A DNA stretch of 64,000 bases, from contig CM049313.1 of the NCBI GenBank assembly GCA_026874595.1, positions 34,125,159 through 34,189,158 of the forward strand, in the 5' to 3' direction. The notes beneath the pieces were generated by a model. It worked only from the letters and a program-made list of their open reading frames with translations, had not been told where the DNA came from and did no database searches. Every line of letters begins with the position of its first letter. The stretch's first letter is position 1. Shown in pieces: positions 10,637-23,766 of this stretch. Source of the DNA: Sipunculus nudus. Lineage: Eukaryota; Annelida; Sipuncula; Golfingiida; Sipunculidae. Position numbers and translations under genes: made by a program.

Positions 10637-13478
10637 ACATATAACACATATAATCAACTTACCAGCCAACAAAACACGAATTCAACCCACTGGTTATACA
10701 ACGTTGAATATATGGTTTTCATAAATAAGATTGTTAAAAGGCCATCGGAAAAAAAATTCACATAATCTTTCGCATTTTTAAAAGAACTTACCATAATATT
10801 CAATTACACATTATATAAAGACTTAGGTTTTCACGGTTTTTATTCAAACAAAACCCTTTAAATAAGATTTTTAGTTAATATAAGATTTCAATAAACAAAT
10901 GAATGCTTTCCTTAGAGTAATAGCATTTATGCAATACCGTATTTGATGTAATAAGCGCCCCGGGCGCTCTCATAATTAAAATTTTTCAAACATTTTTATA
11001 CCCTAATAAGTGCCTCCCCGAAACCCACTTCTGCCAACTTCCAAAGTGCGTTACGATCCTCTAATTTAACACTGAGGCTTGTGTACACGTGTTTGACTTC
11101 AGAGCAAATTCAGGACAATTAAAAAAAACCAACAATCTTTTAGCGAATGTTGTGTGAATTTTTGAAAAATAATAACTAATCCAAGTGATACCGATTTGCA
11201 GAGGATTTTATTTGGTGTTGTATGAGAGAACTGTATGAATGACTGCAGTTCGAGATTTTATTTGCAGGTGAAGAGGAAAAATAAGGATGGTAATAAATGA
11301 ACACTTTAATAAAAGTCACCGCCTTTTAAGGTAGTAGAAGATATAAAATGTTCATATAAAGGTATGTAAAACAGTATTTATTTAAAGATAAAAAAATATA
11401 CTACGGGACGTCGGTACCCCGATTATGTCAGTCGACTTGCGCAAATACCTTTGACAGCTGAGTCGATGTATGGCATGAAATGGCATCGCCAATAATTGTC
11501 CTTTCTTGTTATATTGGCTCGGGAGAATAGTGAGGTTAGGATAGCTCATCCTTTATTTTTTTAAAAGGGATTACCCAAATCCAGGGGGGGGGGGCTTATT
11601 ACGTCGATTTCGGTATTTCGGTTAGAATATTGATAATGTGATTTGACCTAGGATGTAGCCTAGTGGCTGGAGCATTAATTTTCGGCTTGGAAGGGGCATT
11701 GTCAGTCCCTGATACTGCATCGAAGGCTGGTTTAACCGTGTTATTCACAGCCGCGCATATAAACCTTTAGTCAGATATTCTTAAAATTAGATAAAATACC
11801 TAATGACGTCATTTTATCATGTCTTTAATTACCTTGCAATGTCTTCAGCCGGAAATAAAACTAAAAAAACATGATATTTTCAACCGTAGGCTTAGTCATA
11901 TATTTTCACAAGATCACAAACAAACATTATTTCCTTCAATAAAAATCAGGAAAATCATTATGGAATTTTTTTTTATAAAAAAAATAATGTTTGAACTATC
12001 CGTTGGTTACTCTCATAATTATAGCTTCAAGGAAATCACGAATTTATACTATTAGATTTTGTGCATATTATAGCACATTGTAAAAATATAAATCAGGATA
12101 GGTAAAAATGAAAGGATAACTTAAACCTGACAAAATTGCTTTGGTGCTGTAGACATTGACCCTGAATAGAATTTGTAGCGCATCTCAAGACGAGGAGACG
12201 AGTAGCTCGCCCAATGTCAATTATCTTTATTTATATGGGACACATGATCCGAACAAATTATATAGGATTATGCAGGGCAGAATCAATGCTCTGTTTGAAA
12301 AGTAATCCCTGTTTGAGAAATGAAGAAGGTTAATCATAGTGTATATAATGTAGTATATAGACAGGGATATGTTGGTCAAGGGCCAAACCGCCAAACTCAG
12401 TCTAAAGGCATATCAAGATTTCTGCCACTCAGACTTGATTAATGTTTGTCTACCTTGGTGTTTTACATGATCGGTTTTATAATGCAAGGCCAAAACAGAG
12501 GTGAAGAAACCACAATTTAGTAAAACTACCTGACATCTGCATATGCCATGAATATCAGATTTTGGTATAAATAATTATCATAGATATCATTGTCCAGTCA
12601 TATTAACCATATATATAATACCTTTATTATTTTGCTTTTATATTTAAATATTCTGGTTCAATGGAACAACTGACCTTGGAAAATGGACTGAAAGGCCTCA
12701 TGATATCTTAAGGTGGGACGTTCCAACTCAACTCGAAAATGTAAAGAAACAATTTTTTTTAATATTTATTAATTAACATAAGATATATCAAATTTACATT
12801 TAAAGCGAAAGAGGTGATATTGTGTATAAGGATTAACGCCTAGGCATTTTTATCCAGTTTTTCTGAACTGGTCTCTGTAGTCTGTACACAGGACTGAGTT
12901 TTCCATAAACTAAATGAATTCCATACAGATGGCAAAGCTGCTCGCATTGTTATATGGGGATGTCACCCGTAATGAGTGGCCAAATGGTTAGATGGGATGT
13001 TAACGTAAAATGTTCTTATATCCTAATAATGTTATCAAATACATTTATCTATATATCTTGACATACTCTCCATGTATATAATATATACTTGCCAGGTAAA
13101 GGAGACAACCTATAAATAGGTATATTTTATGCGAAACAGAAACCCAAATAAAACCTCTGCAAGAAATTACCATGACCATTCGTGATATAATTATTATAGA
13201 TAATTATAACTAATTATAGATATAAATGATTGATTCACTATACATTATGATTCTACGTCAAATTATTAAGCCTAGAAAGTACACCCCGTCTTACTCCTGG
13301 ATTAAATCGATCTCTGATTAAGAAACCTCTTAAGCAAATATATTTGACAATTTATCAATATTTTAAATATATACTGGAGAACCCAGGTTTAACTGCAATG
13401 ACTGCCGTAGTTTGCATTTTCTAACTATATAAAAATGAACATAAAGCATTTAATCCGATGGTCTTTTACTTTTTCTTT
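10637..13478. other. Non-coding, no feature recognised
   Basis: AT-rich sequence with scattered short ORFs, none recognisable. A G homopolymer of about ten lies at 11583-11592. No clear tandem or inverted structure was seen. Confidence 0.4.
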
Positions 13479-14035
13479 ACCATGAAAACCTATGTCTAGA
13501 TTCCATGTTTGTCAAATATTATTAGATGGTTTCGAATGCTTTCTAATTGGGATATTCTTGACAGTAGAATTCCAATCAATGACATCAACCATTTGCATAT
13601 GAAATTGCAGTTTAACCATTGTTCACATGATTTCATTTCAATCTTTGACCACAAAAACCTAGGTCTAGATACAATGTTTGACCAATTATCACGGTCAGTT
13701 TTTCATATATTTGTGAAAGTAGACTTTTCATCAATGACAGCCCTGATTTGCATATTTAAATTAAAAATATTTACTTAACCGTTATTATTATGGTTTCATT
13801 CGAATAGTTGACCATGAAAATGTAGGCCTAGACACAATGTTTGGCCAGTTATCATACTTAGTTCTTGAGATATTGGGGAAGGTAGGATTCCTATCAATGG
13901 ATTTCCATCATAGTCATACTGACTAAACCGTTACTTTTATGGTTTTATTCTAATCTTTGACCATAGAATTCTAGGTCTAGACTCAATATTCGACCTATTG
14001 TCATGGTTAGATCTTGAGATATCGTAGCAACCGAG
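13479..14035. repeat. Degenerate ~160-bp tandem repeat
   Basis: Four diverged copies start near 13479, 13646, 13810 and 13960. Each begins 'gaccat(g/a)(a/g)aa..ctaggtctaga..caatgtttgacca', and the later copies include 'cttgagatat'. Spacing runs from about 150 to 167 bp. The 89-codon frame at 13509-13778 lies in this repeat and is not a gene. Confidence 0.65.
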
Positions 14036-15290
14036 GACGCGCTTTCTGTTTGGTTGATATGTTTACTAAAGGAATTTTCAGATGGTGATATCGATAACGT
14101 AACAATTCGTAATATCAATTATGAACCTTTTTCTAAAGGCACTGTTGAAATAACTTTCAGTTGCTGTATGTATATGGATTTAAGCTATTAAAGTCTGAAA
14201 TTTGAAAGCAACTTATCGATTCAGATGTGTAATATTGCAAATGTATACAATTTATAAACTTTTAAAATTTATATAATAAAAATATAAGAATTAATTGAAA
14301 CTTCATATATTATTTTCCTGCCTCAGCAGAATTGGAGATAAAGGGATCAGTTCTGTGTGTTTTCTTCAGATCTAATTGAACAAATGTGTCAACTGCTGAA
14401 CTTTCAACTTTATCAAAAAGTCAACCAATGATCACGGTAACAGTACAGATCTTATGTCCACAAACTGTTAACATGCTTCACTTTCAAAATTAAGAAACAC
14501 ATGGTCTGGTCACAAAATATTATTTCTAGCAATTTTCTTACTCATCAAAACAAACCAATCATATCAACTAACCAAGGCCTATATTACCTCTTCCTATCAG
14601 ACTTTATTTCCATTTGATATTATTATAGATTTTGACCTATGGGTCCCTTGTTTTAAGGATGGTCTAAAGTGTTAGCCTGAAGGTTAAAAAATTAAAAAAA
14701 AACAAGGCAAACCAAGCTCGTATCTTAGAATTAATCAAAGAATAAAAGGGAAAAGCGAAAATGTCAAAAGTTTAATGAATAAAAATACCAATATTTCAGC
14801 AATTTAAAGAGGTAGGGATAACTATAATTATCTGGGACTGATAATAAATGCATAAACTGCCACATTTGACTCATCATCAGAAAACCCTTGGTCTTAGCTA
14901 TCTATTTTGACAAAATTTGTAATGATATCTTTCGATAAGAAGATTATCAAATACATAATGAAGACAAGTCCAATAGGTGTACCAAATTGTTCATTTTCTT
15001 CATTTCATTTTGGATTTGGGGTAACTCAATCTCTACCACAAAATATTGTCTGAATTATTAAAGCTCATCAAAATTATAATTTTAAACTTTCTCGATCAAT
15101 GTCCAGCGTCCTCAATTTGTTCAATTTATATCTGAACATTTTAATTAGCATTATCACCAATATATTCATACTATATGAATTGAGAGAATGTCTGAAAAAG
15201 GTACAAGCATTTGTTGATTTTTGTGAAACTGGACAGTACGATAATGCAAAATATTGAGCTTAAAGTAAAGCCTTTAATAGAGATAATTAT
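14036..15290. other. Non-coding, no feature recognised
   Basis: AT-rich, no credible ORF or repeat. It borders the LINE remnant. Confidence 0.4.
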
Positions 15291-15292
15291 AT

Positions 15293-17100
15293 CATGACTG
15301 GTTTTTTAGTCATCACCTTAAATCTGAGAGGTCTACGTGGGTACAGAAAAAGGAGAAAAAAAAATTCATTTGTTACTTGTTCATGGTGGAAATCGGAGTT
15401 TGATATTTTTACAAGAGGTGCATAGTTTAAAAAGCGATGGGGATATTTGGAGGGAAAATTAGCAGGGGCTACACTTTTATTCACATTGGTCATACCAGTC
15501 TAGGGGTGTAGCTGTATTAGTTGGTAAACATGTTGATATTTTGGAGATAAGTTTCTATGCAGATAAGGAAGGGCGCACTGTTTATCTTAAAGCAATTGTT
15601 CAAGGACAATCGTTTTTGTTTATCAATACCTAGGCTCCCAACACCGAAACCGAACATGCAAGTATACTTTTTTCATGAAATTATCGAAAAGCAGAAGTTT
15701 TTTTGAGTTATTTTTTTTTTAGACTAATATAAACTGGTGCGGTGATTTTAATTTATGTTTTGATAAAATTGATACGTAGGTTGGGAATTACCAACCAAAG
15801 TCCATTGAGAGGTTTCATACAAACCCATATGAATTAATTGATATATGGATAGAAAGGAATCCCTCTTATCCAAATACAATAAATATATTTACTTGGAGTA
15901 AAAAAGATACTATAAATAGATGACTTGGTTATGTTCTAATCTCCAGTAATTTGAATAATCAGGTCATACAGATAAATATAATTCCAGCAATTTTAACAGA
16001 TCACTCGGCAGTGATATCTGACTTCGAATCAGCCAGTGTTTGCAAACATGGCTCATCCTTCTGGAAATTAAATTTGTCCCTTCCAGTTTTTGTGTCAACA
16101 ATGCGAGAAAAAATAAAAAGATGGAAGGAGCATTATGAAAATAAAGATAGGGAAACAAATGGTGGGAATATCTAAAGTTTAAAATTAGAGAATATTCAAA
16201 TTTCATCTTCTAAAAGAAAATGTAGACGTGAATAGCTATACTGGAAAACCAAGAGAAAAGTTTCAAGGACGTGAAATTCAACTCGCACAATAGTTATAAT
16301 CAAACGAAGATCGATCAAATATCTCAAGAAATAGACAAGCATTATGAGAGAATAGTCGATGGTTCCATAATGCCTAGTATCACATGGTTTGAGGAAGGGG
16401 AACGTAATTCTAAGTATTTTGAAAAGAAAAAAATAAAAGCAAAACAACCTTAAGAAATTTTTTTATGTAATGGGAAACATATAGCAGATCAGCGAAAAAT
16501 TATGATAGAACTAAAAAAGTTTTTATGAAGAAAAGGTACCTTTTCAAAACAAGAGTGTACACAAATTCTATCATTTGTGAAACCAACCGCTTAATCTGTG
16601 ATATCTTAGATTATTTTTCAAAGAAAATGAACCTAATATCATGTTTGCAGCTTATTTTTCCGTTGCTTTCGACTTTATAGAGCATAACCATATGTTCAGT
16701 GTTTTGGAAAAGTTTGGCTTCCAGACAGGTTTTTTTTTTAAATGGGTACAACATCTTCAAAACGATATCCAAAGCTGTATTATAACTAACGGTTACACCA
16801 CAGGATATGTCAGAGTAGCAAAAGGTACCAGACAAGGAGACCCGCTGACGCATATTTGTTTGTCATGGCAACTGAGATCCTAGCAAAAATGGTACGTATA
16901 TTTGTGTCTATCAAAGGGATTAATATTAACGACTTTGAAATCAAACAGTGTATGTATGCAGACTTCTGAAAGACATAGACTCAATGGTTGCATTATGCTC
17001 AATGTTAGATAATTTTGCTCGGCTTTCGTCCCTAAAGATAAATTAAGAAAAATGTATGGAGACAGAGGCCTTTAATCATATTTGGTAGAAATGTGATCTT
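15293..17100 (+). pseudogene. LINE (L1/Tx1-type) endonuclease and RT remnant
   Basis: Translations jump between plus-strand frames with many stops. An apurinic endonuclease start (TLNLRGLRGYRKRRKK) lies near 15310. A middle segment with SRGVAVLVGK lies at 15499-15630. The RT segment at 16641-16883 includes KGTRQGDPLT. A degenerate catalytic site YADF, where YADD is expected, lies near 16950. These are the domains of an L1/Tx1-like ORF2, which nicks DNA and reverse-transcribes its RNA in place. Stops and frameshifts throughout make it a dead copy. No target duplication or poly(A) was found. Confidence 0.7.
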
Positions 17101-17639
17101 AAAATCCTAAGGCATTTAAAAAATAATAAACGTGACAAACGAGGAATTGGTTTCCATTATTATTTAATGTAAAGTGCTTTTGTACCTTTTTCCCGCCACT
17201 TTGCGTTCAAGATATTCAAAGCTTGTCAGTTTTGTCACATACTGATGCAATGAAAAAGGTTCCAGATTATTCCTATTACTAAAGACCATGATCTTGTAGA
17301 CCAACATCAACATAATAACAAGGGCAGCATGTTCTGATTTTTTTTGCTCAAGTGTACAGAAGTTAGGGGCCGAGGCTTGACATCTCTGATCCAAAGTTTT
17401 CAGCCCAAGAGTCATTTAGCAAGTAAAGGTTTTGGAAATATTATATTCACAGAAAAAAATTATAAATAGATTCATTTCAATGAAACAATAAGAACATCTC
17501 TTTGTGTCTGTTATCCTCCATCGAAATAGATTTTCGTTAACAGCAAGAATGTTATGCAGAATTCTAAATTGGAATTGCCTTATATACGTCCAGAGTGTTC
17601 TTGCAAATGTAAATAATTGCTAGTTTCAAGTTGAAGTCT

Positions 17640-18311
17640 TTATAAAGTTTTATCAGCTTTTTTTGAATATTGGTTCAGAAATTTTACATGATATTATTTT
17701 GTCGTAGCCACTTCTGAATATCATTTTGCCCAAATATAGACCTACGTCATTGTAGAATATGACTACATTATTTAAGGATATAACTACATTATTTAATAAA
17801 GAAGCACTATTAACCTCCAAATATATGTTAAAATCATTATCCTGAAACCATTTTTTGTGGAATAGCTTTGCAATACGATCTAGTGGATACAGAACTTTTT
17901 GTAAGCATAACTGTATTTTACTATGACTTCATTAAATTTTCTTTTTTTCACCTTTGTAATTGTACAAATCACAAACATATTTTATACCAAGAATATCAAG
18001 AAAATAATAATAGACTGGTTTACCGCCTACCTTGATGTATATATTATTCCATAGATGTTGTGTCAAGATTGTTTCTTTACATATTGGATCCCCGGAAGTA
18101 ACAGAGTGCCATACATCAAGGCATTAAAAGATGACATTCTTATTTTTAATATTTTAGGATTCAAGTTACCTCTGATACTTTTCATTCCACCAACGCGTTT
18201 TAAGTAAAGATTAGGTATTATTGCGTATTTTCTCGTGTCACATGTGAGGATTTTATTCATCCACATATATCTTTGAGTTTCTATTATTGTATCAATATCA
18301 GGCGACCTCAA
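17640..18311 (-). pseudogene. LINE ORF2 C-terminal remnant, opposite strand
   Basis: The minus strand encodes GLRSPDIDTIIETQRYMW, then IIPNLYLKRVGG and, after frameshifts, VGGKPVYYYFLDILGIKYV. These resemble the region C-terminal to the RT in L1/Tx1-type ORF2 proteins. It lies beside the plus-strand EN-RT remnant but in inverted orientation, so the two are either separate insertions or one element rearranged after insertion. Confidence 0.5.
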
Positions 18312-19045
18312 TCCACCGTTCTCATAGTTATTGATAAGGAAATTATATTATATCAAACAATAAGGGGTGTATATTATCCAAAATCTTTATCATTTTGCTG
18401 TCTTCAACCAGGAGGTGTTCCTTTTGGCTTCATGAGTGCGTATATTATATGTGATATTTGATTTAATTTTATGTGAATATATTATATGAAATGTAAACAT
18501 AATATGGAACGTTAGTGTTTGTATTGATTTCATCATTCGATCTGTGACGTTCTGTGAGACAAACTTATTAATTTTTGAAAATAGTAATGATTGAAATAAT
18601 TGAATGTACAGTGGTAAACACATTAAGTAAATACATGAACTGGGAAGCAAAACGTTTTATGTAAATATATTTTTTTGGTATTTTTTAAAAATGAACCTAC
18701 AGGATACAAAATTGTTAACTGGATATTTGAGTTTTCGTAATATCTAATAGTCATGTAAATGCTAAAACTAAATGAACCTTGACATATTCATTTGCTACTC
18801 GCATGTAAAACGTGGAAATTGTACTTGTATTACATTGTTATTTGGTTTGTTATTCACTGTTGTAAGTTTCATAATAGTTTATGATGTCAATGATTTTTAA
18901 AAAGAAAGAAAAAGTACAAATCTGAGACATCATAGAGAAGAGAAAAAAATACTGTGGAAAAGTCGATGAAGCTTAAAGATTTAATTTTTATACAGAATCA
19001 GTACATTCATTAGCGGATAACTATGACTAGCTGCCACTCTGGATC
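18312..19045. other. Non-coding, no feature recognised
   Basis: AT-rich spacer between the LINE debris and the hAT-like element. No supported ORF. Confidence 0.4.
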
Positions 19046-19052
19046 AGTTATC

Positions 19053-19157
19053 CAGGGGCGTAGCCCGGGGGGGGGGGGAGCGCAGGGGGCCATGCCCCCC
19101 CCCCCCCCGGTCTCATTCAGTACTCGCCGTCCTTTCGGAATTTCACTTAATCTAATA

Positions 19158-19195
<38 letters not shown>

Positions 19196-20206
19196 CTTTA
19201 AATTGCCTTTGCAATCCGTGGCGGGATCCAGAGGGGGCGCCTTCCGCGCGGCTCCCGGTTGAGCTGCAATATCTCTCCTTTTATCTAATTTCCAAATTCG
19301 TTTTTCATATTTTTTTATTTATTATCAGTTAGATCTTATTAAAGTTATCTGCAGGTTATTACTTTCAAATTTATTAGTTGAGTATAAGCATATTTATGAA
19401 CAGCTGCAGAACAACTGCAGAACAACAGGCGCTGGTTTATGCACGGCTCTGGTGATACCGGTACTACGCTCTTTACACAGCGCTTTACCTATAGGCCTAC
19501 TACCTATCTCGAACATCAGTAGCTTCTTTAGAAGCGCAAGATTTCCGCTGCCTCGGGAGCGTACTCGAACTCGCGGTCTGTGCTCTTAGGAGTCCTGTGT
19601 GCTGTCACGACCACGAAACCCGGTAAAATGCAAAGTTAAACATAAGACTTCAACATATCAGTTATTTCACTCCGAGCATTACATTTAAACGATAATATTT
19701 TGCAAGTTTCAAACGTAAATGCGCCTTTGCGCCATTGACTTGTTTGAAAATGATTGAAATTTTATATCCTAATTTTGAAGAAATATAAATATTAAATATT
19801 GAACCTCTCTAGAGTTTGACTACATAACGCAAAGACATAAAGGAATGTTTTTTAAGTAACAGGAAATCCTCATTTTTAGTTAAAACTGCCTCAAAATGGC
19901 CTCTTTACATTGCATATTCACAAAATTTGCCCCCTCCAATACCTCCCCATGTACCTGTAACTTACCTGAATGAAACAATGGTTCACAATTGAAAATTAAA
20001 AAAAAATCATATTTTCATACACAAATATATAACGTATAGTAATAATAATATTATCAATAATAGTAACATATATATATTTATATCCGTGCATATACACGTA
20101 TATATGACTTTTTTCATAGTACCCATACATGCCCCTACCCCCCCCCCCCCCGGCTCTGCCACTGATCACGGCCCCCTCCCCTCCCTCAATCCTGGCTACG
20201 CCCCTG
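19053..20206. mobile_element. hAT-like non-autonomous DNA transposon (1,154 bp)
   Basis: It begins CAGGGGCGTAGCC at 19053 and ends with the inverted sequence GGCTACGCCCCTG at 20206. A direct repeat AGTTATC flanks it (19046-19052 and 20207-20213), a 7-bp exact target duplication. CAGGGG-type ends with 7-8 bp duplications point to the hAT superfamily (family knowledge). The subterminal regions are G/C homopolymer-rich on both sides. There is no transposase ORF, so it would depend on an enzyme supplied elsewhere. A TA microsatellite lies at 19161-19191. Confidence 0.75.
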
Positions 20207-20213
20207 AGTTATC

Positions 20214-21590
20214 GTACCAAAATATCATCTATAGACCTTTAAAAAACCTACTTAAGTTTCGCCATTCTTAGTGGTACCAATATATGGAAAATTAGCTCTG
20301 GACCCATGGTCTGGCTGATAGCCAAATCTGTGTTTTCGGTCTAGGCTTTAATCCCGAATAACATATCTATAAAAAATAACTAATTTATACATGAATAACA
20401 CTATAATATCGGTGGAACATCCTAACACATATGTAAATAGATGTTAAGAATGAGAAATTAATATAATAATTAATACGGCTAAATTAAGTGTAGAATCTGT
20501 GGATCAAATATCCTCGTGTTGTACTCTAATCGTTATTTCTGAAATATATCAATATGGTCTCTACTTCAGGCTACATAATTGCATATAAATGAACCAGATT
20601 GACTCAGAGACTTTTAAACTACGGGAAGCTCTCTGCAGTTTTTTTTTTTTTTGTTTGGGGGAGGGGGGTGGGATTGCTTTCCACAGCGCCCGTCCAGCCA
20701 CACAGCATAGCGCGTCCGCAGAGCGGGGCGATACCCGGCTTTCTGGAGTCTCTTCCCTGTGGATAAAATGGTCCGTGCTAATAAAAGATGTGCTTATACT
20801 GCGACCTGATTTTACACTTCAACAATTACCTTCCCTTCACTGAAATTTGGTCCTCAAAATTTATAACAAAAATATAATATAATATAAATGCATCAGGCGA
20901 CATCAGTGGCACTCCATTCTAAGAGCAACCTGTATGCTTTTACCATTCTAAGAATATGCCTATTACGGTCAATTGACGGCAGGCCAACCAGAATAACATG
21001 ATAAAATCTCCATATTTTTTTTATCTTCTCAATATACCGTGCTCACTCATCTAGAGCTACTTTATGCGCCCGAACCTAAGGTACATTAGCAAGTCAAGGG
21101 TTCGCGTTACCAGCCTAGGCAAGCGTTAAAACTGGTTTCTCTTTTTTAGCCTCGTATTATTCATCATTGGGTATTCACCTCCCCAGTTACTCCAAGTCTT
21201 AAACACTTAATATTCGATTTATGCATAAAAAACTTTACTGAAGTAATTCGGGTGTTCAGCCGCTGATAATTAGCGTACACCATGAAATCTTCCCCTGGAC
21301 GGTGATCTAACATAAATGTAATCAGTAAATGTATTTTAATTTATATTGCGCTATATCTCTTATTAGTCTTCGTTTACGCTTCCCAATTTAAAAACTGAAA
21401 ACATTTGTTAAAATAATTTAGTTCCTAATAAATAAATTACTCCCAAATCAGTCTATCCTGATTAAACTAAGATATGCAAAAAAAATGAAAACATACCTTC
21501 TTGAAGGCTTCAGAAGCTTATCACATATTACAAATGATATGCATGTCATCAGACAATATATGGTCATTATATAAAAATATGGAGTCACAA
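20214..21590. other. Non-coding, contains one copy of a dispersed repeat
   Basis: About 20310-20480 recurs in the same orientation at about 38885-39055 (shared words 'ggtctaggcttt/tattaatc', 'aataacactataatat', 'atagatgttaagaat'). A T15 run at 20638-20652 precedes a GC-richer patch (20655-20760). No credible gene. Confidence 0.5.
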
Positions 21591-21618
21591 TCACATTTTA
21601 CGAACGAGTTCTAAGCAC

Positions 21619-22735
21619 TGTTGCAACCACTTTTGTAATAACGTTCATTATTGTAATAATTATTACAATAGTGGTTGGTAAGGGCCAGTTTTTGCCAACC
21701 ACTATTGTAATAACGGTCACTATTGTAATAATTATTACAACCACTATTGTAATAATTTTTTATTACAATAGTGGTTGATATTGCAGGCGGAAAATTTTCC
21801 TAGATTTGTCGAGATTCTTCCAAACAAATGACATTTCCGAAAAAAACCCCCACACAATTCATACTCTGTCTCCCCAAAAACGCATCAGTTTTTATTTCAT
21901 ATGTTATTACACTAGTGAACTTTATTACATTAGTGACCGTGTCGAGAAACCACTATTGTAATAACGGTCACTATTGTAATAAACACTTGCGGCCACCTTT
22001 ATTTCATCACTGAAGAAATAATTCTATCGTCGTTCATCTTGAAATGCCACCATTGTTTAATTTTGAGTTCAATTCTAAAATGCTGCAGAATTGAAGTATT
22101 CCAAACTTTATAATCCACTCTTACATCGTTAATTATAGCAATTACGAAAATTATTACAATAATGAACGTTATTACAATAGTGACCGTGTCGAGCAACCAC
22201 TATTGTAATAACGGTCACTATTGTAATAAAAAATAGCCGCCACTTTTATCTCAAAACTGAAGAATATTTCCCTCATAGTTCATCTTGAAATGCCACCATC
22301 TTTTCATATATGTGTTCAAGTGAGTTATGCTGGGGAATTAAAGTATTTCAAACGTTGAAATCCATTCTTACTTAATTAATTATATCTATAACGAAATTTA
22401 TTACAATAGTGAACGTTATTACAATAGTGACCGTTTCGAGCAACCACTATTGTAATAACGGTCACTATTGTAATAAAAAATAGCCGCCACTTTTATCTCA
22501 CAACTGAAGAAATAATTTTTTTTCATAGTATGTCTTTAAATGTCACCATCTTTTTATATTTGTGTTCAAGTGTGATATGCTGGGGAATTATAGTATTCTA
22601 AACGTTGTAATCCATTCTTACTTAATTAATAATACCTATTACGAAATTTATTACAATAGTGAACGTTATTACAATAGTGACCGTGTCGAGCAACAACTAT
22701 TGTAATAACGGTCACTATTGTAATAAAAACTAGAA
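21619..22735 (+). repeat. Left inverted terminal repeat, four ~248-bp units
   Basis: The outer 170 bp is nested palindromes of 'accactattgtaataac'. After a unique 110-bp segment come four tandem units, marked by the spacer gtcgag (or ttcgag) at 21941, 22188, 22435 and 22685. Each unit has inverted pairs of 'ttattacaatagtga' around that spacer and could fold into a long hairpin. A fifth unit resumes at about 23767, so a roughly 1-kb piece (22736-23766) is inserted in the array. Confidence 0.85.
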
Positions 22736-23766
22736 TATCAGCAGAAGCTGACAAAAGTCTTCAGCCAAAAGAAGTGTTTAGAGGTGGTAACAGTAACAAG
22801 TAATAGATATATGTTCTCACATGGATGTATATCTGTACATGTCTCAGTTATAAATTTAAAATGGAGAGGTATGTACCATGATTCATAACAATCCACCAAA
22901 TGCTTCCTGAAAAATAAGCTTCTAAGTTTTATTCTATCATAAGCTCTGTGACCTTGAAAAGTAGGTCAAGGTCACCCATCTTCGAACTTGAACGAGATTT
23001 TTGTCGATATACATCTTCACCAAAGAAATAAAATTCCTATTGTGAATCCTTTTAGAGATATCCCGCTCACAAGGCCAAAGTTGAAAAATCCAAGAAAAAT
23101 TCAATAAAAAATCAGAAATTGCAGGTGGCGCCCCAAACTTGTGCAGCAGTTACAGACCATCAGTCCCTATGATCATAGTAAGTATTGTGAAAATCCATCC
23201 AATGGTTCCTGAGAAATAAGCTTCTAAATGTTTTTTTCTATAATCAGCTCTAAAACGTAGAAAAATAGGTCAAGGTCACCCATCTTCGAACTTGACCGAG
23301 ATTTTGTCAATATACATCTTCACCGAAAAAATAAAATTCTTACGGTGAATCCTTTTTGAGATATCCCGCTCACAAGCCCAAACTTGAAAAATCCGATAAA
23401 AATTCATTAAAATCAGTAATTGTAGGTGGCGCCACCAAAGTTGTATAGCAGGTACAGACTATCAGTCCAAATAATCATAGTCAGTTTTGTGAAAATCCAC
23501 CAAATGGTTCCTGAGTAATAAGCATCTAAGTGTTTTTCTATAATCAGCTCTAAAATGTAGAACATTAGGTCAAGGTCACCCATCTTCGAACTTGACCGAG
23601 ATTTTATCGATATACATCTTTACCGAGGAAATAAAATTCTGATGGTGAATCCTTTTCAAGATATCCCGCTCACGAAGTAAAAGTTAACGGACGCCGGACG
23701 GACGGACGGACGGACGGACAGCTTGGGTGACGACATTAGCCCATCAGCCTAGGGGCTGAGGGCTAA
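22736..23766. repeat. ~304-bp tandem repeat inserted in the left array
   Basis: Three copies start near 22885, 23192 and 23492 ('aatccaccaaatggttcctgag.aataagc'). Each has 'aggtcaaggtcacccatcttcgaacttgac' in two overlapping halves, 'gatatcccgctcac', and the first two have 'ggtggcgcc'. It ends with five GGAC repeats (about 23700-23719) and 'cctaggggctgagggctaa'. It interrupts the 248-bp array, so it arrived later. Confidence 0.7.

Noticed and set aside
10432-10672. Tyr/Ile-repeat ORFs (also 4704-4919, 8868-9056, 23915-24151, 46573-46809)
   Set aside because: Produced by translating (AT)n and (GA)n microsatellites.
19540-19625. tRNA-like segment with 'gagttcga' on the minus strand
   Set aside because: A B-box-like word is present but no convincing A box or cloverleaf; it lies inside the hAT-like element.
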